Shown: piece after piece, positions 1 to 6,756 of the stretch | Layout: each line of letters starts with the position of its first letter | How positions within the stretch are numbered: the stretch's first letter is position 1 | DNA from: JAABVY01 sp964627935 | GTDB lineage: Bacteria > Zixibacteria > MSB-5A5 > JAABVY01 | DNA: 64,000 bases | Reading direction: 5' to 3' | NCBI GenBank assembly: GCA_964627935.1 | Contig: CAZVLB010000020.1 | Location: 5,234 to 69,233 of the forward strand | Notes under the pieces: model-generated | The model's database searches: none | Seen by the model: only the letters and a program-made list of their open reading frames with translations | What the model was told of the DNA's origin: nothing | Made by a program: the position numbers and the translations under genes

Positions 1-849
1 GATGGTGAAACATATTATGGTACCGCCTTTATATCCCGTTTCAGACGGCATGCCCGTCACCTGAATTTCGGAATTGACTATAACCAGGTCAGTCCGACTT
101 ATCGCACCCAGATAGGATATGATCCCATTAACAAGCACAGAACCTTCAGAAACTGGGCCCATTACAATTTCCTGTTTGATAACAGCCCGATGCTACAACG
201 GATTACTCCGGGATTTCACAATTTCCGCAGGTGGTCATTCGATGGTACCAAGAAGCAGGAATGGTACACTTTCGGTCTTGACGGATCATTCAGATTCGCC
301 CAGACCTGGGCCGCGATCAATTATAACTTCGGCGAGGAATTATATCGCGGTGTTCTTTTTGATGATCTCTGGAGCCTTGAACTCAATATAAATTCGCGCC
401 CGAATGACAAACTCGGCTTTTATCTGGGTCTCGACCTGCGCAATACGATAGCCCGTTATGATATGCTGACCGGAAGAGAAACCGCGATTTATGCCGGCCT
501 GAATCTCAAGCCATCCGACCGCCTGATTGTTGAGCCCAATTTCAATTATGCCAAAAACACCGCCATTGGAAGCAACGAATTGCTTTATGAGGGTTATATA
601 TTCCGGACCAGGATGGGTTATCAGGCCAGCAAGGCGCTTTCTCTGCGATTTATTTTCCAGTACAACGATTTTAATGAGCGCTGGGACATCGACCCGCTGG
701 TAACTTACCGTTTGAATTCATTTACTGTCTTGTATGTCGGTTCAGCTTATGATTATGGCAGTTACATAAACGGGCCGAATGACAGCAAGGACTGGAGGTT
801 AAACTCGCGTCAGTTCTTTATGAAGATACAGTATTTGCTGAGGGTGTGA
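1..849 (+). CDS. DUF5916-like outer-membrane barrel protein, C-terminal part (5' end outside window)
   Basis: The frame is open from base 1 to the TGA at 847-849, so this is the last 282 codons of a longer gene; an internal ATG at 190 is not the start. The sequence is made of alternating aromatic/polar beta-strands typical of an outer-membrane barrel. It ends with a strand close to FFMKIQYLLRV, whose final aromatic and hydrophobic pattern suits a barrel C-terminus. The block LRFIFQYNDFNERWDIDPL followed by a predicted YVGSAYDYG strand resembles the C-terminal part of DUF5916 proteins, which carry an N-terminal carbohydrate-binding-like domain and a C-terminal barrel. That N-terminal domain is not visible here, so the family call is moderate. 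A hairpin terminator follows at 893-926. Confidence 0.6.
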   Translation, partial: DGETYYGTAFISRFRRHARHLNFGIDYNQVSPTYRTQIGYDPINKHRTFRNWAHYNFLFDNSPMLQRITPGFHNFRRWSFDGTKKQEWYTFGLDGSFRFAQTWAAINYNFGEELYRGVLFDDLWSLELNINSRPNDKLGFYLGLDLRNTIARYDMLTGRETAIYAGLNLKPSDRLIVEPNFNYAKNTAIGSNELLYEGYIFRTRMGYQASKALSLRFIFQYNDFNERWDIDPLVTYRLNSFTVLYVGSAYDYGSYINGPNDSKDWRLNSRQFFMKIQYLLRV

Positions 850-892
850 TCATCGGTTTGAAATCCGCGCGTCACTTTTATATAAATGCAAT

Positions 893-926
893 AATCCCGG
901 TTGAACTCAATCAGCCGGGATTTTTT
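893..926 (+). terminator. Rho-independent terminator after the DUF5916-like gene
   Basis: AATCCCGG (893-900) pairs with CCGGGATT (915-922) around a 14-nt loop, and a T-run follows (921-926). It lies 44 bases after the stop codon. Confidence 0.7.
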
Positions 927-1041
927 ATGGATAATGCTCCATAGAATGTGGCTTTCACCGCGCACTGTAGTCCACCAATTCCCACCGCTAAAGCGAATGG
1001 CCCCCCAATCGGGATATTTCAAAAAATATAAATACAGACCA

Positions 1042-1077
1042 ATAAAAAACCTGCCCAAAGATTAATCCGGGCAGGTT
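1042..1077 (-). terminator. Rho-independent terminator of the fumarate reductase/Hdr-like operon
   Basis: Read on the minus strand, AACCTGCCC (1077-1069) pairs with GGGCAGGTT (1056-1048) and is followed by a run of T (1049-1044). It sits 24 bases past the HdrC-like stop codon and closes the operon. Confidence 0.8.
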
Positions 1078-1100
1078 CTGTTTTCTCAAAAAAGTTATTG

Positions 1101-1565
1101 CTACGCCGTATGTTTGCGGAAGCAGCTTACCATGACGATCTGGGGCATATCCTCCAGGACCTCGTCGGGGATGTCATTGGGCTCGATATAATTGACATTC
1201 TTGCGCAAGAATATCTGCCGCAACGCTTCCATCACCTTGGGGATATCGATCCCGCGCGGGCATCTGACCGCACAGGTATTGCATGAAGCACACATCCAGA
1301 TCGTATTGGCGCCGGCCAGCCTTTTCTCCTGGCCCAGGGCCGAGAGATGCATGACCTGGCGCGGAGTAATCTGCAACACCTCGACCATCGGGCATCCGCC
1401 GGAACAGGTCCCGCACTGCATGCATTTGTCGATATTCTCACCGGAGATCTTCTTGACCTGCTCGACAAAATCCTTGCCGAAGGTTTTCTCGGTGATGACA
1501 AAGCCCTGCTTGCCGACACATTCTTCCGGATTTTCGCAATTTTCTTTTTTCGGTTCGTCAGCCAT
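1101..1565 (-). CDS. HdrC-like iron-sulfur protein, last gene of the fumarate reductase-type operon
   Basis: A 154-residue protein with two ferredoxin-type [4Fe-4S] motifs, C48-C51-C54-C58 and C92-C95-C98-C102, spaced as in heterodisulfide reductase subunit C. In the HdrC family this protein passes electrons between an electron-accepting partner and the CCG-domain subunit HdrB. Two further cysteines (C10, C16) lie in the charged N-terminus. The gene starts 11 bases after the flavoprotein stop with a TAGGAG ribosome-binding site. The HdrB-like partner is the first gene of the same operon, so both halves of an Hdr-type module flank the reductase genes. In thiol:fumarate reductase TfrB these modules are fused in one chain; here they are separate. 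No membrane segment is seen. What it exchanges electrons with is not shown by the sequence. Confidence 0.85.
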   Translation of the reverse strand: MADEPKKENCENPEECVGKQGFVITEKTFGKDFVEQVKKISGENIDKCMQCGTCSGGCPMVEVLQITPRQVMHLSALGQEKRLAGANTIWMCASCNTCAVRCPRGIDIPKVMEALRQIFLRKNVNYIEPNDIPDEVLEDMPQIVMVSCFRKHTA

Positions 1566-1576
1566 AGTGCACGCTC

Positions 1577-3247
1577 CTATCTGATTGTGCCGACATAGTG
1601 GCTTGTCAGCTCGCGCTGTTTGATTTCCTCGGGAGTGTAATCCGGCAGAAGCATGGGCGCGACACGGTCGGTTTCGACACCGGCATCTTCCATCTCTTTA
1701 TGATATTTAGCCACATGATCGATATTCAATGTGCCGTCTTTGGACTGTTCCCTGGCAAACTGCGCGGCATTCTTGCCGGCGATACGGCCATAGACCATGA
1801 TATCCAGAAGCGAGTTGCCCATCAGCCTGTTTTCGCCATGAGTTCCGCCGCCGACCTCACCGGCCACGAAGAATCCGGGAAGTTCGGTTTCGCCATTTTT
1901 CTTGAATTCCAGGCCGCCGTTCTGATAATGCAATGTGGGATAAATCAGCATCGGCTGCTTGGAGATATCGATATCGAATCTCTTGTAAAGGATGAATTTG
2001 CCCGGGAATTCTTTTTCGACCGTGCCCTCGCCGGAAAGCATATCGATCATCGGGCTGTCCAGCCAGACGCCGAATTTGCCGGTCGGTGTGGGCACGCCCA
2101 TATTACGCTCGACACATTCGCGGATAATCGCCGAGGCCTCGATATCGCGGGGCTCGCGTTCGTTTACAAACTGATTGCCCTCGATATTGACCAGGTTGGC
2201 GCCCGAACCGCGGAATTTCTCGGTGATCAGGATACCCTCGGCCTGTTCCGGGAAGATCACGCCGGTGGGATGATACTGGATCGTGTGCAGGAAGCAGAGT
2301 CCCACGCCGGCACGGTAGCCCATGACGATACCATCACCGGTTGCGCCGTAATGGTTGGTGGTCATGAAATTCTGTACATGCAGACGGCCGCTTCCGCCTG
2401 TGGCCATAACAACCGCTTTGGCCTTGATCAGGAAATATTCCTCGGTTTCCATGTTGTACATCAGGGCACCGGCGCACTGGCCATGCTCATTCTTTATCAG
2501 CTCGACCGCGGGTGAGAATTCCAGCACGGTGATATCATCGGGATGGTTACGGGCCTCATCGCGCACCGTACGCATCATCTCAGCACCTGTAATATCGGCC
2601 GCGAAATGCATGCGCTTGCGGCTGGTTCCGCCGCCATGCAGAGTCTTGAGGGTGCCGTCCTCAGTACGGCTGAAATTGCATCCCAGGTCACAGAGCCATT
2701 TGATAACATCGGGAGCCTCTGTCACCAGCGTCTCGACCAGTTCCGGCTTGTTGACAAAGTGTCCGCCGCCCATGACATCGAGATAGTGGTAGAACGGTGA
2801 ATCTTTCCAGCCCTTGGTAGCGGCCTGGATTCCACCCTCGGCCATCATCGTGTTGGCATCGCCGTGTCGAAGCTTGGTGGCTATGATAACTTTTGCGCCC
2901 TGCTCACGGGCCAGCAGGGCCGCCGATGTACCGGCACCGCCGCCGCCGATGATCAGCACGTCGGTTTCATAGTCCCATTTGCTCAGGTCGACCCTGTCGG
3001 GGGCCACACGGCTGCGGGCCTCCAGCATATCGACCATCTCATGAGCGATTTTATAGCCTTTATTGGGGCCGATTTTGATCTCGCGACGGCCCTCATCGAT
3101 ATAGTCGGGATGATATTTGAGGATATCTTCACGTTCCTCGAGGCTCATCAACGGAAATTCCTCGCCGGCCTTCTTTTTCTCTACACGGGCCGGACGGGTT
3201 TCCTCGACCTTCTTTATCAGTTCTTTTAGTCCTTCAGGATATGGCAT
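1577..3247 (-). CDS. Fumarate reductase/succinate dehydrogenase flavoprotein subunit, non-covalent FAD type
   Basis: A 556-residue flavoprotein of the FrdA/SdhA family, which interconverts fumarate and succinate. It has an N-terminal extension of about 90 residues, then the FAD-binding GGGGAGTSAA (101-110) and AEGGIQAA (136-143). Also visible are ATGGSGRL, the substrate-site QYHPTG (324-329), catalytic-arginine motif KFRGSGA (R346), HYQNGG (HYTMGG in the family), and GEVGGGTHGENRLMGNSL. The histidine that normally carries covalent FAD (SHTxxAxGG) is Asn132 in ANTMMAEGG, so FAD should be held non-covalently, as reported for archaeal thiol:fumarate reductase. Fumarate-binding and catalytic positions look intact. 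The gene lies between the iron-sulfur subunit and HdrC-like genes. L-aspartate oxidase is less likely because of the partners. Confidence 0.9.
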   Translation of the reverse strand: MPYPEGLKELIKKVEETRPARVEKKKAGEEFPLMSLEEREDILKYHPDYIDEGRREIKIGPNKGYKIAHEMVDMLEARSRVAPDRVDLSKWDYETDVLIIGGGGAGTSAALLAREQGAKVIIATKLRHGDANTMMAEGGIQAATKGWKDSPFYHYLDVMGGGHFVNKPELVETLVTEAPDVIKWLCDLGCNFSRTEDGTLKTLHGGGTSRKRMHFAADITGAEMMRTVRDEARNHPDDITVLEFSPAVELIKNEHGQCAGALMYNMETEEYFLIKAKAVVMATGGSGRLHVQNFMTTNHYGATGDGIVMGYRAGVGLCFLHTIQYHPTGVIFPEQAEGILITEKFRGSGANLVNIEGNQFVNEREPRDIEASAIIRECVERNMGVPTPTGKFGVWLDSPMIDMLSGEGTVEKEFPGKFILYKRFDIDISKQPMLIYPTLHYQNGGLEFKKNGETELPGFFVAGEVGGGTHGENRLMGNSLLDIMVYGRIAGKNAAQFAREQSKDGTLNIDHVAKYHKEMEDAGVETDRVAPMLLPDYTPEEIKQRELTSHYVGTIR

Positions 3248-3280
3248 AATCTATATCTCCGATTTAATGTTCACTGCTGT

Positions 3281-4030
3281 TTACAGGCAATCGCCGCTGG
3301 CCGGTTTCCATTCATCCGGGCTCATATGCGGTTCCTGTTCGCGATCCGTGTAGAGTTTTTTGAGATCATTCAATTCCATGCCCTTGACATTCTCGAGGCA
3401 ACCGTCATACTTGCCCGACTTGATGTCCTCCACCATCTCCTGACAATGTTTGGGCTGGGGAGCGAGCTTGGTACCGTATAGACGGCGCACCATCTGGGCG
3501 ATATGATACTGGGCCATTTCGGCCATACAGCGTGTGGCACACAGGCCGCACTGGATGCAGTCGAATGACAGCTCGGTGGCTTTTTCAAAATCGCCCTGTT
3601 TGATTGCGGAGATATAATCCAGAACCGGCACATCCATGGGGCAGACCTTGGTGCAGGCATTACAGGCCACACAACGGAACAGTTCGGGGTACAGCTTCTG
3701 TACCTGGGCCACTGACGGCAGGGCTTCCTCGATATCGTAGACCGAGCGGTTGGCCGGGTAGAACGGGATCTGGGTCAGGTACATATTCGGGATGACCACT
3801 GTCTGGCAGGCCAGCCCGACACGAATATGGTAATCGCCGGGCAGACGATATACGGTACCGCAGGCGCCGCAAATTCCGCCACGGCATCCACATCCGCGGA
3901 TAAACTTATAGCCGGCATATTCCATCGCTTTCATAATGGTCAGTGAATCCGGCACCTCGTACCGTTTGCCCATTATGTAGATTGGAATCAGCTTGGCTTC
4001 AACTTTGGTTGCAGTTTCGGTAGTTTCCAT
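3281..4030 (-). CDS. Fumarate reductase-type iron-sulfur subunit with [2Fe-2S] and two ferredoxin-type [4Fe-4S] motifs
   Basis: A 249-residue protein. The N-terminal beta-grasp part carries a plant-ferredoxin-like [2Fe-2S] site: C47, C49, C54, C57 and C75. The helical C-terminal half carries C120-C123-C126-C130 (CVACNACTKVCP) and C158-C161-C164-C168 (CIQCGLCATRC, without the usual following proline). In classical FrdB/SdhB the last clusters are [4Fe-4S] and [3Fe-4S] with altered motifs; here both are of the four-cysteine ferredoxin form. Electrons would pass from this subunit to the flavoprotein encoded just downstream (33-base gap). The HdrB-like gene ends 31 bases upstream. No heme-b anchor gene (SdhC/D, FrdC/D) occurs in the unit. 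Confidence 0.87.
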   Translation of the reverse strand: METTETATKVEAKLIPIYIMGKRYEVPDSLTIMKAMEYAGYKFIRGCGCRGGICGACGTVYRLPGDYHIRVGLACQTVVIPNMYLTQIPFYPANRSVYDIEEALPSVAQVQKLYPELFRCVACNACTKVCPMDVPVLDYISAIKQGDFEKATELSFDCIQCGLCATRCMAEMAQYHIAQMVRRLYGTKLAPQPKHCQEMVEDIKSGKYDGCLENVKGMELNDLKKLYTDREQEPHMSPDEWKPASGDCL

Positions 4031-4061
4031 AGCAATCTCTCATCTATTTTTGGTTCGTATT

Positions 4062-4943
4062 TTACGCTGTCAAAAGATTTTTGCTGGCCAGGAGGTCTCG
4101 TGATTCCTGATGGCCGATTTCGAAATGGCATTCCGCTTCATCAACTCCCAGTGCTATCGCCAGGAGCTGTGTGAAATAGAATGACGGCAATGTTTCGCCG
4201 CCGGCAAATTTCTCGGTGGCCTGTTTCTGGCGTTTGCCGATGCTGTATTCGCACAAGGGGCAGCTCGAGGCGATTGCCTCCGCCCCGCGCTTGACACCGC
4301 CGGTGATAATTTTGCTGATATTGCGATAAGCGGCATCCGGATTCGAAAGGATCTGGTACGACCCGCAGCATTCGATTCCGGCCGGGTTGTTGATCACCTC
4401 GGCGCCGATCGCCTCCAGAAAATCATGCAGGATGCGTGGATTGTCGGCCGAATCGATAGCTATTTCTTTGGGACGGGTCAAGGTACAACCGTAGTATGGC
4501 GTGACTTTCATGCCATTCAGAGGCTTGGTGACTTTCTCCTTGAGCTTGTCCCAGCCGATTTCATCGCGCAGAAATGTCAGCAGATGGATCACCTCGACCT
4601 CGCCGTTGTAATCCGTCTCCTCTTCCATAAAGCTGTTAATCGTAAAGCGTTTCTCCTCGTCATTGCGCATTAACAGGTTGGCACGCGCGAGGGTATTGTA
4701 GCACATGGAACAGACCGTAACGACCTTATCGTAGCCCATATCCTTGACCCTGACAAGGTCACGAACCGGGGCCACCTGATGCAGAAGGTCATCATCGGCC
4801 AGGGAATACACCGCACCGCAGCAGTTCCAGCGGGGCAGTTCCTCCAGTTCCACATCAAGACGCGCCATAGCCGCAATCGCGGAATCATTGAGATTCCTGG
4901 CGCTGGTCTTGAGCGTACATCCGGGGTAATAAGCGATTTTCAT
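4062..4943 (-). CDS. HdrB/SdhE-like protein with two CCG domains, first gene of the fumarate reductase-type operon
   Basis: A 293-residue protein with two complete cysteine-rich CCG domains: C9, C41-C42, C78xxC81, and C153, C192-C193, C228xxC231. This is the pattern of HdrB, the C-terminal half of HdrD/TfrB, and the E subunit of SdhABE/MfrABE enzymes. In HdrB such domains hold non-cubane [4Fe-4S] clusters that reduce a heterodisulfide. In MfrE-type enzymes the domain is thought to link a quinol pool to the soluble reductase. With HdrC at the far end of the operon, the unit holds all parts of thiol:fumarate reductase in split form. The start is the ATG at 4943, preceded by about 165 nt of leader from the promoter at 5105-5133. 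The physiological donor (thiol, menaquinol or other) cannot be read from the sequence. Confidence 0.87.
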   Translation of the reverse strand: MKIAYYPGCTLKTSARNLNDSAIAAMARLDVELEELPRWNCCGAVYSLADDDLLHQVAPVRDLVRVKDMGYDKVVTVCSMCYNTLARANLLMRNDEEKRFTINSFMEEETDYNGEVEVIHLLTFLRDEIGWDKLKEKVTKPLNGMKVTPYYGCTLTRPKEIAIDSADNPRILHDFLEAIGAEVINNPAGIECCGSYQILSNPDAAYRNISKIITGGVKRGAEAIASSCPLCEYSIGKRQKQATEKFAGGETLPSFYFTQLLAIALGVDEAECHFEIGHQESRDLLASKNLLTA

Positions 4944-5104
4944 GATGCTGATCTTTCTATTGTGGTTAAACTATTTCCCATTGAAATGTAATTCAGCATG
5001 TGAATATTTTCACCTGCATGGTCAAATAAAAAAGCTGTATCAAATGCTCTGAGGAGCTTGTTGTTTCTGCCCGAAATGGCAATCTGCCATAGCATAAGAT
5101 GGTA

Positions 5105-5133
5105 TAGATAAAAGAACTGTCTATATCTGTCAA
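5105..5133 (-). promoter_or_regulatory. Sigma-70 promoter of the fumarate reductase/Hdr-like operon
   Basis: On the minus strand, TTGACA (5133-5128), a 17-base spacer and TATCTA (5110-5105). It lies about 165 bases before the HdrB-like ATG. The A+T-rich leader between them shows no obvious structure. Confidence 0.6.
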
Positions 5134-5230
5134 GTGATTTCATTCACTAAATATAAGACAATTAAGTCCTTATATATTATTCGTTTGATATACCCGATTC
5201 GTTTGAAATTTGAGGGGCAAATGGACGGAA

Positions 5231-5878
5231 TTATTTGGGTAACCTGGCGATTTTGAAGCAGACCGGCGGGGCATCGGGGTTTTCGCCGATAGTGTTTTCA
5301 TGATTCTGGAAATCGGGCACTATACTGGAACCATAGATATTGGTGAAAAGCCAATTCCCGGCGGGCGGGAAGTATATATTATCTATACAGAACTTCTCCC
5401 CTATCAAATCGGGGTTATCGGGCAAACGGATCAGCATGGAATATATTACTACCATGGTATCATTTATTGGCAGGCGAGCCGTGTCAGGTATCACCACGCC
5501 CCCAATAAGAAGGCTATCGGGCCGTTTGGCAGGATTACAATGAGCGGCCCAGGTTTGCCCTCCGGCATTGAACACATCCGGGTAGATGGCCAGATATCCA
5601 GCGGGCTGATCGACATTACCATGGCCCTCGACCCATGAGAATTCGCCCCTGGAGATTGTGAACTCAAATCCCAATGACATGGCGTTGAGGGGCCTGTCAT
5701 TCCTGACCATGAATTCCAGCAGGTTATCATGACCGATATAGAGCTTATTCGATTTACCGCCACCATTGAAACGCACGGAGACATTGTTGGCTGCGGGTTC
5801 ACGACCACCGAGATCGAAGACCGCACATGAGAACAGCAGCGATATAACACATGCCAATATGATCATCCTGAGTTTCAT
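5231..5878 (-). CDS. Lipoprotein with a cohesin-like beta-sandwich domain
   Basis: A 215-residue protein with a lipoprotein signal peptide ending in LLFSC (Cys18). The body has the pattern NxxPLNAMSLGFEF...F...GG...PPAGNWLFT. It matches the N-terminal part of the dockerin protein at 36986-39784 (NDELLGAYSLGFEI...PPAGGFLLTS) and is similar in style to the lipoprotein at 42601-43146. I read it as a cohesin-like fold; this is inference from strand pattern, not a confirmed domain hit. A consensus promoter (5885-5912) ends 6 bases before the ATG and no ribosome-binding site is present, so the mRNA is probably leaderless. The gene stands alone. If the fold is right, it would sit on a membrane surface and could bind dockerin proteins encoded nearby. 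Confidence 0.65.
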   Translation of the reverse strand: MKLRMIILACVISLLFSCAVFDLGGREPAANNVSVRFNGGGKSNKLYIGHDNLLEFMVRNDRPLNAMSLGFEFTISRGEFSWVEGHGNVDQPAGYLAIYPDVFNAGGQTWAAHCNPAKRPDSLLIGGVVIPDTARLPINDTMVVIYSMLIRLPDNPDLIGEKFCIDNIYFPPAGNWLFTNIYGSSIVPDFQNHENTIGENPDAPPVCFKIARLPK

Positions 5879-5884
5879 GCCGAT

Positions 5885-5912
5885 ATATTACGCCAGATCA
5901 AATTTCTGTCAA
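5885..5912 (-). promoter_or_regulatory. Promoter directly abutting the lipoprotein start codon
   Basis: TTGACA (5912-5907), 16-base spacer, TAATAT (5890-5885) on the minus strand. The expected transcription start falls on or next to the ATG at 5878, which predicts a leaderless transcript. Confidence 0.7.
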
Positions 5913-6117
5913 CACAATTTATGGATAGTGATGATGAATGTAATACAAGCCTGTGTCCGGACAGATACCCACATCTGCATGGAATGTCTGGTTCACATGG
6001 GTAGATCGGCGTTCCGAATGAAGCGATGCGTATTGAGAAACCCGACATAATCATGCCATGTCACAATTCAAACTAAATTTTGAATCAAGACATGGCAGAA
6101 CATCCTGAGACTAAGAA

Positions 6118-6157
6118 GTTGCGGCGGTTCTTGAACGCAGTGGTGAACTGTCGCCTG
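6118..6157. repeat. 40-bp direct repeat, copy 1, containing a 10-bp inverted repeat
   Basis: Copy 1 of a unit of the form GTTGCGGCrGTTCTTkAACG..GTGGTGAACTGyCGCCTG. Its arms GCGGCGGTTC (6121-6130) and GAACTGTCGC (6145-6154) form an imperfect hairpin. The second copy is at 6467-6506. Confidence 0.8.
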
Positions 6158-6174
6158 CTGAATCTTCCACTACC

Positions 6175-6202
6175 ATTGCGAGGAGCGAAGCGACGTGGCA
6201 AT
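6175..6202. repeat. Short palindromic element (ATTGCGAGG...GTGGCAAT)
   Basis: A 28-base element with ATTGC/GCAAT ends and an inner GAGCGAAGC core. Elements of this form are scattered between genes in many bacterial genomes (recollection, not searched). Confidence 0.6.
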
Positions 6203-6236
6203 CTAACGTGATATTCAATACGGCTGAGATTCCCAT

Positions 6237-6254
6237 GTTCCGATAAATCGGAAC
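6237..6254. repeat. Perfect 8-bp inverted repeat
   Basis: GTTCCGAT and ATCGGAAC separated by two bases, inside the gene-free repeat island 5913-6680. Confidence 0.6.
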
Positions 6255-6300
6255 TCGGAATGACTGGAAACAGGTCCCGTTATTGCGCATTGCCCCAAAG

Positions 6301-6344
6301 TGTCAGGTCACACCTCCGGCAGTAGCCGAAGCCAAGACCTGACA
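6301..6344. repeat. Inverted repeat TGTCAGGTC...GACCTGACA with a nested hairpin
   Basis: Nine-base perfect arms (6301-6309, 6336-6344) enclose an inner CGGC-AGTA-GCCG hairpin at 6317-6328. The cruciform-like nested structure contains no coding signal. Confidence 0.65.
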
Positions 6345-6466
6345 CAACCACGTTAACGTGCTATCGTGCCGGGAGTAAGTCCCCGTGCTCCCGGAGAGGT
6401 GTAATTCCACGGCGCATCTGTCGAAAGCCGGACAAGCCTGACGTGCGCCGCACATAGTTGCAAGAT

Positions 6467-6506
6467 GTTGCGGCAGTTCTTTAACGCAGTGGTGAACTGC
6501 CGCCTG
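6467..6506. repeat. 40-bp direct repeat, copy 2, with perfect 10-bp inverted arms
   Basis: Second copy of the unit at 6118-6157. Here the arms GCGGCAGTTC (6470-6479) and GAACTGCCGC (6494-6503) pair perfectly. Copy 1 differs at one base in each arm (GGCGG and CTGTC), so its pairing is weaker. The stretch after the repeat (sTCTTTCCAC) is also partly shared. Confidence 0.8.
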
Positions 6507-6530
6507 AAGAGTCTTTCCACCACCACGCGC

Positions 6531-6552
6531 CGTCAGGAATCCTTTCCTGACG
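6531..6552. repeat. Perfect 9-bp palindrome CGTCAGGAA/TTCCTGACG
   Basis: Nine-base arms around a 4-base loop. A related stem (GGTCAGGAT/ATCCTGACC) occurs at 62787-62808. Confidence 0.65.
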
Positions 6553-6580
6553 AAATCCTGCCCGCGAAGCTAAATCACAT

Positions 6581-6615
6581 GTCGGGTTTTTCGCTTCGCT
6601 CAGAACCCGACCTAC
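6581..6615. repeat. Intergenic hairpin of the GTAGGTC family
   Basis: GTCGGGTT (6581-6588) pairs with AACCCGAC (6604-6611) and the element ends in GACCTAC. On the minus strand it therefore begins GTAGGTC, as does the element at 62060-62085, while the stems differ. Confidence 0.65.
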
Positions 6616-6679
6616 TTCCTTATTTGGGCAGGCCACCTTATTCATAATACCCAATCAACTAAAGCTGAAGGTCGCAGAC

Positions 6680-6711
6680 AAAAAAACTGCCGGGGGTTGG
6701 CGCCCGGCAGT
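6680..6711 (-). terminator. Rho-independent terminator of the ExbB/ExbD/TonB-like operon
   Basis: On the minus strand ACTGCCGGG (6711-6703) pairs with CCCGGCAGT (6694-6686), followed by a T-run (6685-6680). It lies 45 bases past the last stop codon of the operon. Confidence 0.85.
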
Positions 6712-6756
6712 CTGATACACATCCGATTTGTACTTCTGAATTGATGGGTTCGTCTA

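Noticed and set aside
810..1058. An 82-codon minus-strand frame between the DUF5916-like and HdrC-like genes
   Set aside because: It runs through two terminators and the end of the upstream gene, and lacks a start signal.
6118..6506. A possible CRISPR array or attachment-site pair made of the two 40-bp repeats
   Set aside because: There are only two copies, 349 bases apart, with no regular spacing, no cas genes and no integrase. A mobile palindromic repeat explains them better.
6465..6647. A 60-codon plus-strand frame in the repeat island
   Set aside because: It is composed entirely of repeat elements and hairpins and has no ribosome-binding site.
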